A DNA stretch of 12,596 bases, from assembly GCA_011391455.1 (NCBI GenBank), contig JAABQN010000039.1, forward strand, positions 1-12,596, given 5' to 3'. Both the position numbers and the translations under genes were made by a program. Origin of the DNA: Nitrospiraceae bacterium (GTDB lineage: Bacteria; Nitrospirota; Nitrospiria; Nitrospirales; Nitrospiraceae). Below the pieces are notes generated by a model. It searched no databases. It saw only the letters and a program-made list of their open reading frames with translations, and was not told the origin of the DNA. Positions 6,820-12,596 of the stretch are shown piece by piece (within the stretch, counting starts at the first letter, position 1; every line of letters starts with the position of its first letter).

Positions 6820-7592
6820 ACGGACTCGCCGATCTCAAGTGCCGACGTCTTATCGAGTTCGGAGCCCGGTATGGCTTCAACTGGAATTTGTCCGTCCCAG
6901 TAGAGCATCCGACGGCAGTAGGGGCAGGTGTGGAGATCGTCCGCGCGTTTGACTTCTGAAATCAGTTGCGGAGGAAGCTGCAGACGGCATCCGGAACAGA
7001 TCCCCTCTTTGATTTCAGCGAGAGCATGATCCTTGCGCAACGCTTTGATCGAGTTGTAGCGACTGAGCAGCCCTTTCTCGACATGAGCCGAATGGGCGTG
7101 CTGCTGCGCTTCGAGATCGGCCAACTCCGTTGAGAGCCTGTGCTCCAGCTCATCGAGCGTCTGTTTTTCCTGCGTAAAAACCTTTTCGATCGTGCTGAGC
7201 TTCTCTTGCGCTTCCTTGGCCGTCCGCTGCAGTTGTTCGATCTTCTCCATACACAGCAAGACCTTCTCCTCGATGTCCCCTTTCTTCTTATTGGCGACCT
7301 CGATCTCGAAGAGATGAGCCTGGTATTCCTTGTTGGATTTCAGCTCGGACAGCCGCGACTTCATTTTCTCTGTGTGCGCTTCATGCGCTTCAAGATCCTG
7401 TTCGTGCGACCGCCGCTCCTTGATGAGAGTCTCCACAGAGCCACTGGTCTGTTGATGTAGCTGCCGAGCCTCTCGAAGCGGAGCATCAATCGCTTGAAGC
7501 CGTTCTGGAATTTTTCGGCGTTGGTCCCGGATCTCCGCGATGCGGAGATCCAGCTTCTGCAGTTCGATAAGAGGGGAAAGATTCTGGTTCAA
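6816..7592 (-). CDS. Coiled-coil protein with C-terminal C4-type zinc ribbon
   Basis: A 258-residue protein of the widespread zf-RING_7 / CT398-HP0958-like family. Residues about 5-185 are charged and heptad-rich, giving a long antiparallel coiled coil. The C-terminal zinc ribbon has CSGC at 199-202 and CPYC at 223-226, with the family's R-L-Q-L-P-P element between. The biochemical role is not established in general; the Helicobacter member (HP0958/FlgZ) binds RNA and affects flagellar gene expression, but nothing here links this protein to flagella. Start is TTG at 7592, supported by AGGAG four bases upstream; no ATG comes before residue 77. It lies downstream of the tRNA-Ile2 gene on the same strand and is probably transcribed with it. 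Confidence 0.85.
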   Translation of the reverse strand: MNQNLSPLIELQKLDLRIAEIRDQRRKIPERLQAIDAPLREARQLHQQTSGSVETLIKERRSHEQDLEAHEAHTEKMKSRLSELKSNKEYQAHLFEIEVANKKKGDIEEKVLLCMEKIEQLQRTAKEAQEKLSTIEKVFTQEKQTLDELEHRLSTELADLEAQQHAHSAHVEKGLLSRYNSIKALRKDHALAEIKEGICSGCRLQLPPQLISEVKRADDLHTCPYCRRMLYWDGQIPVEAIPGSELDKTSALEIGESV

Positions 7593-7608
7593 CGCACTCC
7601 TAATAGCT

Positions 7609-7623
7609 GTAGTTCAGAACTAC
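7609..7623. other. 15-base palindrome before the zinc-ribbon gene
   Basis: GTAGTTCAGAACTAC is a perfect palindrome around its central base, in the 61-base gap between the tRNA and the zinc-ribbon gene. In RNA it could form a five-pair hairpin 17 bases before the TTG start. It contains GTTCAGAAC, also found at 4161-4169 upstream of ilvB. Function unknown; it may be a processing hairpin or a chance palindrome. Confidence 0.35.
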
Positions 7624-7653
7624 GATCCCGACCGATAGGCTCCGCGGCTGCGC

Positions 7654-7730
7654 TGGTGGGCCCACTAGGACTTGAACCTAGGACCAGCTGATTATGAGTC
7701 AGCCGCTCTAACCACCTGAGCTATGGGCCC
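7654..7730 (-). tRNA. tRNA-Ile2 (anticodon CAU, lysidine-modified type), CCA encoded
   Basis: The cloverleaf is complete: acceptor GGGCCCA/TGGGCCC (7 pairs), D stem GCTC/GAGC, anticodon stem GCTGA/TCAGC with loop CTCATAA, T stem CTAGG/CCTAG with loop TTCAAGT, discriminator A and an encoded CCA. The anticodon CAT is at 7696-7694. CAU is shared by initiator Met, elongator Met and the minor Ile tRNA. The acceptor pairs C4-G69 and C5-G68 match the recognition pattern of the lysidine synthetase TilS, so this is most likely the isoleucine tRNA reading AUA. It is not an initiator, since it has a G1-C72 pair and lacks the GGG/CCC anticodon-stem pairs. An automated call could name it tRNA-Met. Confidence 0.9.
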
Positions 7731-7779
7731 GGCCAGGCAGATAACTCGCGCGTGCCTGACCCGCCGACATAAGCAGAAG

Positions 7780-7808
7780 ATTCTAGGCTGACCGAGGGGC
7801 GGAGTCAA
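7780..7808 (-). promoter_or_regulatory. Sigma-70 promoter of tRNA-Ile2 (and zinc-ribbon gene)
   Basis: On the minus strand TTGACT (7808-7803) and TAGAAT (7785-7780) are separated by exactly 17 bases. The start would be near 7773, giving a leader of about 43 bases. The leader holds a CAGGCA/TGCCTG hairpin (7758-7753 with 7739-7734) just before the tRNA, which RNase P would remove. It lies right after rpoD, so the tRNA need not depend on rpoD transcription. Confidence 0.75.
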
Positions 7809-7833
7809 ATTCCAAAGAGCACTCCATGCCGCA

Positions 7834-9669
7834 TCACAGACCTTCCACGAAGCTGCGCAGCTTCTTGCTCCTGCTCGGATGACGCAGCTTGCGCAGGGCC
7901 TTGGCTTCGATCTGCCGGATACGTTCTCTGGTCACTTCGAAGTCCTGACCAACCTCTTCGAGGGTATGGTCAGTGGCTTCGCCAATGCCGAACCGCTTCC
8001 GCAACACTTTTTCTTCCCGCGGCGTGAGCGTTTCCAATGCGCTGTTAATCTGGCGCTGGAGATCGTACCGGATCGCCGCTTCCAGAGGAGACACCGCCTT
8101 TTTATCTTCAATAAAGTCGCCCAAATGGCTGTCTTCTTCTTCGCCGATCGGGGTCTCGAGAGAAATCGGCTCGCGTGCGATTTTTAAAATCTTCCGCACC
8201 TTGTCCAGCGGCAGATCCATACGCTCGGCAATTTCCTCCGGCGTCGGTTCACGTCCGAGTTTCTGGACCAGATGGCGGGAAGTTCGAATCAGCTTGTTGA
8301 TTGTCTCGATCATATGCACGGGAATACGGATTGTCCGGGCTTGATCGGCGATCGCGCGGGTAATCGCCTGGCGAATCCACCAGGTGGCATAGGTACTGAA
8401 CTTGTAGCCGCGCTTGTATTCGAATTTGTCCACGGCCTTCATCAGGCCGATATTACCTTCCTGGATCAAGTCGAGGAACTGGAGACCACGGTTCGTGTAC
8501 TTCTTGGCGATACTGACAACGAGACGAAGATTCGCCTCGACCAGCTCAGCCTTCCCACGCTTGACCTTATCCTCCGCCACATCCAGATGCTTGACCGCAT
8601 CTTTAATCTCTTCCGCGGATACCAGGGCCTCTTCGGTCTCGAGTTGTCGAATTCGCCCTTTCGCGGCCTGGTAGACTTTTTTTATCTCGGTGAGGGCGTC
8701 TTCCGAGCAGCTCGTTTTGCGTTTGACTGCAAGGAAGTCTTTCCGATCGCGACAAAGCTTCTTGAGGGCCTCAGCACCGGCTTCACCGCTGATCCCAAGC
8801 CGCCGCTGGCAACTGACGATCTCCCGCTCCGATGTCCGGATTTGAATTGCCAGCTCGCGCACACGCTGCACCATCCGATCTTTCAGCACACCATGGAGAT
8901 TGACGGATTCCATCTTCTCCACGACCTGATCGCGAATCGTATCGATCTGCTTCTTAATCTTTTTCTGCTTCGCGGGATCGCTGTTAGCATGCCGAGCCAC
9001 TTCATAGAGGCTCTTGAGCGAGGTCGAGATTTTCCGGACGGAGTTCAGCCCCTCAAGCGTCTTGACCCGAAGCTCTTCATAGTCCCGCTGGATTTGCTCT
9101 TCCTCAAACTCCTCTTCAGTTTCGATGATCGGGACAATTTCACGCACATCGATAGTCCCGTTTTTGAGCTGATCGTACAGTGCGAGGACAAACTCGATCG
9201 TCATCGGCATCCCATAGATGACCGAAGCGATGTCCCTCTTGCCCTCTTCAATGCGTTTCGCGATCTCGATTTCTCCCTCACGGCTCAACAGCGCCACACT
9301 TCCCATCTCTTTAAGATAGAGTCGAACCGGGTCATCGGTCCGGCTGAGTGCGCCGGGAGTGAGATCGATCTCCTTCTCCTCTTTCTCTTCCTTCTCATTC
9401 TCTTCCCCCGCGCCGGCTTCAACCTCGGCGTCCTCGGCATCCTCACTTGCCTCTTCAGTGTCCTGGGCTTTCCTGATCCGTTCCCCCTCGGGCGCATCGA
9501 CAATCTCGATGTCCATTTCGCCGAACATCGTCATGATGCTGCCGAACTGCTCGGAGGACACGACTTCCGCGGGCAACGTGCTGTTCAGCTCGTCGTACGT
9601 CAAAAAGCCCTTCTCTTTCCCCATCGAGATCAGCTTCTTTACTTCGCCGAGCAACTCTGGTTTCGCCAT
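7834..9669 (-). CDS. rpoD: RNA polymerase primary sigma factor, sigma-70
   Basis: The housekeeping sigma factor directs RNA polymerase to -10/-35 promoters such as those seen in this window. It has 611 residues, like E. coli RpoD. Region 1.1 is at about 1-65, followed by a highly acidic low-complexity linker (70-101, many Glu/Asp/Lys), region 1.2 (DDPVRLYLKEMG, 112-123), a long non-conserved region (about 140-370), region 2 (LRLVVSIAKKYTNRG at 381-395 to about 446, including YATWWIRQAI), region 3 (IRIPVHMIETINKL onwards) and region 4.2 with the helix-turn-helix (TLEEVGQDFEVTRERIRQIE, from 569). Start ATG at 9669 has AAGGAG six bases upstream. It lies 2 bases after dnaG, as in the classical macromolecular synthesis operon. 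Confidence 0.98.
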   Translation of the reverse strand: MAKPELLGEVKKLISMGKEKGFLTYDELNSTLPAEVVSSEQFGSIMTMFGEMDIEIVDAPEGERIRKAQDTEEASEDAEDAEVEAGAGEENEKEEKEEKEIDLTPGALSRTDDPVRLYLKEMGSVALLSREGEIEIAKRIEEGKRDIASVIYGMPMTIEFVLALYDQLKNGTIDVREIVPIIETEEEFEEEQIQRDYEELRVKTLEGLNSVRKISTSLKSLYEVARHANSDPAKQKKIKKQIDTIRDQVVEKMESVNLHGVLKDRMVQRVRELAIQIRTSEREIVSCQRRLGISGEAGAEALKKLCRDRKDFLAVKRKTSCSEDALTEIKKVYQAAKGRIRQLETEEALVSAEEIKDAVKHLDVAEDKVKRGKAELVEANLRLVVSIAKKYTNRGLQFLDLIQEGNIGLMKAVDKFEYKRGYKFSTYATWWIRQAITRAIADQARTIRIPVHMIETINKLIRTSRHLVQKLGREPTPEEIAERMDLPLDKVRKILKIAREPISLETPIGEEEDSHLGDFIEDKKAVSPLEAAIRYDLQRQINSALETLTPREEKVLRKRFGIGEATDHTLEEVGQDFEVTRERIRQIEAKALRKLRHPSRSKKLRSFVEGL

Positions 9670-9671
9670 GA

Positions 9672-11486
9672 CTACTCCTTCACTAAGGACAACATCCCGG
9701 TAGAGGGCCGCCCCGACTTTTGCATTCGCAGTTCATTCACTTGCGTGTTCAACTTCCGCGCATCCTCTGCACGGCCTTCCCGTTCGGCGGCTTTGAGCTG
9801 CGTGATCAGACTACGAAACACAGCCTCGGCTCGTTTCCGATCCAACGTCTCTAAGCAGCCCGCGACGTGGGCCTTCACATCGTCAAAATGGTCTTCCCGC
9901 ATGGACAGCGCAGTCGCTAGCGACCCGCAATCCGGATGATCCACGACCGCATCCAACAACGACCTGAGCCCGACTCGGCCGTCTCGATCGAGATGGTTGA
10001 GCGCCGACTCTACGAGGGACCGGCAAGCCGGAACGGAGAAGGCCTCGGGCCTCAGCCGTTGCACATCGGCGGGAGTCAGATGCCCATGCAGCAGCAAATA
10101 CACCAGATCTCGCTCTTCGCTCACACCCTTGAACGTCACCGATATGGGGGTAGCCGATTGAGCGGGCGCCGGTCGACGTCCCTCCGACTGTACCAACGCC
10201 GGATACCGTTCGATCAACCGTTGCTGGTTGACCCCCAGTCGTTCGGCAACCACGCGAATGCGTTCTTCTCGTTCGATCGGATGCTCGCTCTTTTGCAGAA
10301 TCCGCAGCACATCATCCGCACTACGGATACGTCCTTCGATCGTACTGGACTCCGCCGTGCTCAAACTATGCTCAAGGGCAAAGTCCAAGAGGCTCGGAGC
10401 CTGCTCTTCTAAACGGGCAAAGGCCTCCGGCCCTTCCTTCCGCACATAGGTATCGGGATCGTCTCCACCCGGCAAGGTGACGACTTTCACACCGAGCCCG
10501 CTGTTCACAAACAAATCGAGCCCTCTCAACGCAGCACGAACCCCGGCCTGATCCGGATCGAATAACAGCACGACCTTCGTAGCGAACCGTCTCAATACCT
10601 GAATATGCTCTGCCGTCAGGGCCGTCCCAAGCGTTGCGACCGTGTGGGTCAGCCCGGCTTGGTGCAGCGCGACCGCGTCAAAATACCCTTCCACCACGAT
10701 CACGGTCTTCAGCCGAGCCACCGCTTCACGTGCAAGATCCAACGCGTAGAGCGTCTGCCCCTTCTTGAACAAGGGAGTATCCGGTGAATTGAGGTATTTC
10801 GGAGTCCCCTCACCGAGGATACGCCCGCCAAAACCAACAACCCTCTTACGCAAATCCGTGATAGGAAACATCACGCGACCGCGAAAACGATCGTAGGATC
10901 CTGACGCATGTTCGCGCGCCACCGTCAATCCCGCAGCCGCCAAATCGCTCTGTGCAACGCCCTGCTTGCTCAGCGCCTTGATAAGCCCGTCCCACTCATC
11001 CGGCACATAGCCAATTTCAAATCGCTCGATCGTCCCAGCCTGAATACCCCGGCCGGCTAGATAGTCCCGCGCCGTCGTACCGGTCACCCCATCCCGCAAA
11101 TTCTCTTGAAACCACGCCGTGACCGCTCGATTGAGCGGTTCAAGGCGGCTCGCCTGCGCTGCATGGGGTCCAGCGCTCGGCCCACTGTCCGGCACGTCGA
11201 TCCCAAGTTTCTGCCCGAGTTCACGAACCGTCTCAGGAAAGTTCCCACCGGTGATCCGCATCAGAAACGTAAACACGTTGCCGCCCGCGCCGCATCCGAA
11301 ACAATGAAAAATCTGGCGGGAAGGACTGACCGTAAAGGAGGGCGATTTTTCCTGATGGAACGGACAGAGCCCCTTCAGGTTCTGGCCGGCCCGAGTCAAA
11401 CTCACGTGGTGTCCAACCACCTCGGCAATATCGACCCGGTCCCTGACTTGGCTGATCACATCTTCGGAAATCAGGCCTCGGCCCAC
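9672..11486 (-). CDS. dnaG: DNA primase
   Basis: It makes RNA primers at the replication fork. With the start chosen it has 604 residues. The N-terminal CHC2 zinc finger has Cys41, His44, Cys62 and Cys65 (CPFH...CFGC). The catalytic core follows, with a TOPRIM domain containing EGYFD at 266-270 and FDPDQAG (309-315) for metal binding. The C-terminal about 200 residues should be the DnaB-helicase binding part. Start: GTG at 11486 gives MGRGLISEDVISQVRDRVDI, as expected for the family; AGGAG lies 11 bases upstream, slightly far. A TTG at 11564 would add 26 unlikely residues and overlaps the predicted -10 box, so it is not used. It is cotranscribed with rpoD; no rpsU lies upstream. Confidence 0.96.
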   Translation of the reverse strand: MGRGLISEDVISQVRDRVDIAEVVGHHVSLTRAGQNLKGLCPFHQEKSPSFTVSPSRQIFHCFGCGAGGNVFTFLMRITGGNFPETVRELGQKLGIDVPDSGPSAGPHAAQASRLEPLNRAVTAWFQENLRDGVTGTTARDYLAGRGIQAGTIERFEIGYVPDEWDGLIKALSKQGVAQSDLAAAGLTVAREHASGSYDRFRGRVMFPITDLRKRVVGFGGRILGEGTPKYLNSPDTPLFKKGQTLYALDLAREAVARLKTVIVVEGYFDAVALHQAGLTHTVATLGTALTAEHIQVLRRFATKVVLLFDPDQAGVRAALRGLDLFVNSGLGVKVVTLPGGDDPDTYVRKEGPEAFARLEEQAPSLLDFALEHSLSTAESSTIEGRIRSADDVLRILQKSEHPIEREERIRVVAERLGVNQQRLIERYPALVQSEGRRPAPAQSATPISVTFKGVSEERDLVYLLLHGHLTPADVQRLRPEAFSVPACRSLVESALNHLDRDGRVGLRSLLDAVVDHPDCGSLATALSMREDHFDDVKAHVAGCLETLDRKRAEAVFRSLITQLKAAEREGRAEDARKLNTQVNELRMQKSGRPSTGMLSLVKE

Positions 11487-11562
11487 GGGAGTCGCGGCTC
11501 CTATTTCCCCACCTCGTACCGGCAGGAAAGATAAATGTAAGTGGTCGTAAAATAGACCGGTC

Positions 11563-11592
11563 AAGGTAACAGACGGGGAAGAAACCTGTCAA
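11563..11592 (-). promoter_or_regulatory. Candidate promoter of dnaG-rpoD
   Basis: On the minus strand TTGACA (11592-11587, full consensus) and TACCTT (11568-11563) are 18 bases apart. The start would be near 11556, about 70 bases before the dnaG GTG. It lies between the palindromic repeat and dnaG, which would give dnaG-rpoD a transcription start separate from hisIE-HIT. Confidence 0.55.
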
Positions 11593-11621
11593 CGTGGCGA
11601 CAATGCCCCAACCTAACCAAG

Positions 11622-11792
11622 TACGATGTTCAAAAAGTCCGTCCAGCAAGGCCGCAGGGAGTGAGAACCTCGAGGCGTACGCGGGCAGGGTACGTTGAGG
11701 GGTTCGCACGACTGAGAACGAAGCCTGAGGCGAAGCGCGTCTTGGCGCGCTGGGGCTGGGCGGGTGAAATCGGTGGCTTTTTCAACATCGTA
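11622..11792. repeat. 171-bp MITE-like palindromic repeat between HIT gene and dnaG
   Basis: The ends are 16-base inverted repeats with one mismatch: TACGATGTTCAAAAAG (11622-11637) and CTTTTTCAACATCGTA (11777-11792). Inside, imperfect arms 11665-11680 (GAACCTCGAGGCGTAC) and 11690-11705 (GTACGTTGAGGGGTTC) form a second palindrome, so the transcript could fold into a long branched hairpin. There is no coding region. It ends one base before the HIT gene's TGA stop. Its end sequence is related to the repeat ends at ilvC and the zinc-ribbon gene. I associate this sequence type with Nitrospira genomes from memory. It is probably a non-autonomous mobile or REP-like element; no flanking target duplication is obvious. 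Confidence 0.7.
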
Positions 11793-11793
11793 T

Positions 11794-12138
11794 TCAGCCG
11801 GGAGGCCAGGCCATGTGCCGCCCGCCAAGCACATGGAGATGAAGATGAAACACGCTCTGCCCGCCATGTGCACCGGTATTGACGACTAAGCGATAGCCGG
11901 CATCGGCAATCCCCTTCTGTTTTGCGATCGTATTGCCGGCCAGCATCAGACGCCCGAGAAGCCCGACATCTGAATCTTGAAGTTCCGCAATCGAAACCAC
12001 ATGTTTTCGTGGAATGACGAGCGTATGAATCGGCGCCTGGGGATTGATATCGTCGAACGCGACCACCAGGTCATCTTCATAGACGAGCGCCGCAGGAATG
12101 GTTCTCGCGACGATTTTGCAAAAGAGGCACTCGCTCAT
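11794..12138 (-). CDS. HIT-family (histidine triad) nucleotide hydrolase
   Basis: A 114-residue protein of the HINT type, which hydrolyses purine nucleoside phosphoramidates and adenylated compounds. It has the N-terminal CLFC (Cys4/Cys7) with CKIVARTIPA, typical of HIT proteins, the core NPQAPIHTLVIPRKH, and the histidine triad HLHLHVLGG with His98, His100 and His102. The C-terminus WPPG is also normal for HINT proteins. The start ATG at 12138 overlaps the hisIE stop by 4 bases (ATGA), so translation is probably coupled; the upstream GGGAAG is only a weak ribosome site. The stop is next to the 171-bp repeat. Confidence 0.95.
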   Translation of the reverse strand: MSECLFCKIVARTIPAALVYEDDLVVAFDDINPQAPIHTLVIPRKHVVSIAELQDSDVGLLGRLMLAGNTIAKQKGIADAGYRLVVNTGAHGGQSVFHLHLHVLGGRHMAWPPG

Positions 12139-12596
12139 GAGCTGCTTCCCTTTCTCAAGCCCGACTTTCCAAACCGAGTCGCCAGCTCCTGATAGACCTC
12201 TTGAGGTGTGATGCCGTGGTAACCCAACGCCACCAAGGTATGGAATAACAGATCTGCCGTTTCATACACGATTTCGTCCTTCTTCCCGCCCTTCCCGGCT
12301 ATCGCCACCTCACCAGCTTCCTCGACGATTTTCTTCAAAATACGATCAACCCCGCCTTCCAGCAGTTTGGAGGTGTAGGACTCGCTCGAAGGCTGACGTT
12401 TCCGCTCTTGGATCGTCTGGTAGAGGCGTTCGAGAATGCCGCCCCAGGACTCGGACGTCTTCGTCTCCGGCGAGTCCAGACGAGAAAAGAAGCAGGCCCG
12501 CTCCCCCGTGTGGCACGTCGGGCCGACCGGCTCGACCTTCACGAGGAGGGCATCGCCGTCACAATCAAGAAACAGATCCTTGAGCTGCAGCCTGTG
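12135..12596 (-). CDS. hisI: Histidine biosynthesis bifunctional protein HisIE (PRA-CH / PRA-PP), N-terminus outside window
   Basis: It performs steps two and three of histidine synthesis: pyrophosphate removal from phosphoribosyl-ATP and ring opening of phosphoribosyl-AMP. The frame is open to the window edge. The 153 residues present begin in the HisI cyclohydrolase domain, with the metal-binding elements LDCDGDALLVKVEP and CHTGERACFF. After a linker (SRLDSPETKTSES) the HisE pyrophosphohydrolase domain runs from ILERLYQTI, with the MazG-like acidic motif IVEEAGEVAIAGK and DEIVYETADLLFH. The fusion order HisI-HisE is the common bacterial one. It overlaps the HIT gene by 4 bases. Confidence 0.95.
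   Translation of the reverse strand, partial: HRLQLKDLFLDCDGDALLVKVEPVGPTCHTGERACFFSRLDSPETKTSESWGGILERLYQTIQERKRQPSSESYTSKLLEGGVDRILKKIVEEAGEVAIAGKGGKKDEIVYETADLLFHTLVALGYHGITPQEVYQELATRFGKSGLRKGSSS

Noticed and set aside
7654..7730. Elongator or initiator tRNA-Met
   Set aside because: The anticodon is CAU, but the C4-G69 and C5-G68 pairs favour the lysidine-type tRNA-Ile2, and initiator features are absent. Elongator Met cannot be fully excluded without comparing all CAU tRNAs of the genome.
8272..9939. A 555-codon open frame on the plus strand opposite rpoD and the end of dnaG
   Set aside because: It lies wholly antisense to two clear essential genes, its sequence has no recognisable domain, and long antisense frames are common opposite codon-biased GC-rich genes.
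1..12596. CRISPR array, prophage, transposase, toxin-antitoxin or defence genes
   Set aside because: No regularly spaced direct repeats, no integrase/transposase motifs and no small paired genes of that kind were found in either strand.

Overview
This is a bacterial chromosomal window made almost wholly of core housekeeping genes. Gene content and the look of the proteins (ilvB-ilvN-ilvC followed by a short-form psd, hisIE-HIT-dnaG-rpoD, M48 lipoprotein, RNase HIII) together with a palindromic intergenic repeat I associate with Nitrospira genomes suggest Nitrospirota, probably genus Nitrospira. That is inference from memory; no search was run. No phage, IS transposase, CRISPR array or defence system is visible, and I did not find a convincing undescribed multi-gene system.

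Left part (1-4051, all minus strand): acetolactate synthase large subunit (ilvB), its regulatory subunit (ilvN) and ketol-acid reductoisomerase (ilvC) form a branched-chain amino acid operon, followed downstream by a phosphatidylserine decarboxylase (psd) cut off by the window start. The upstream region of ilvB (4052-4327) is divergent with a small thioredoxin-fold gene and holds candidate promoters and a row of inverted repeats.

Middle (4328-7592): the small CxxC thioredoxin-fold gene on the plus strand runs into the 3' end of the RNase P RNA gene (rnpB, minus strand), overlapping it antisense by 59 bases. rnpB has its own strong promoter. Next come an M48-type zinc metalloprotease lipoprotein (minus), a divergent RNase HIII reduced to its catalytic core (plus), and a convergent coiled-coil/C4 zinc-ribbon protein (minus).

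Right part (7654-12596, all minus strand): hisIE (cut by the window end) overlaps a HIT-family hydrolase by 4 bases; after a 171-bp palindromic repeat and a promoter come primase dnaG and sigma-70 rpoD, 2 bases apart. A tRNA-Ile2 (CAU anticodon, lysidine type) with its own promoter follows rpoD and probably leads transcription of the zinc-ribbon gene.

The most informative non-coding pattern is a family of related imperfect palindromes placed directly at gene 3' ends: the stop codons of ilvC, RNase HIII and the zinc-ribbon gene lie inside a shared CTAGCAGG terminus, and the HIT gene stops one base before a sibling copy. The other items worth a look are the rnpB/CDS overlap with a possible long-range terminator, the ilvB leader palindromes and the trimmed RNase HIII.
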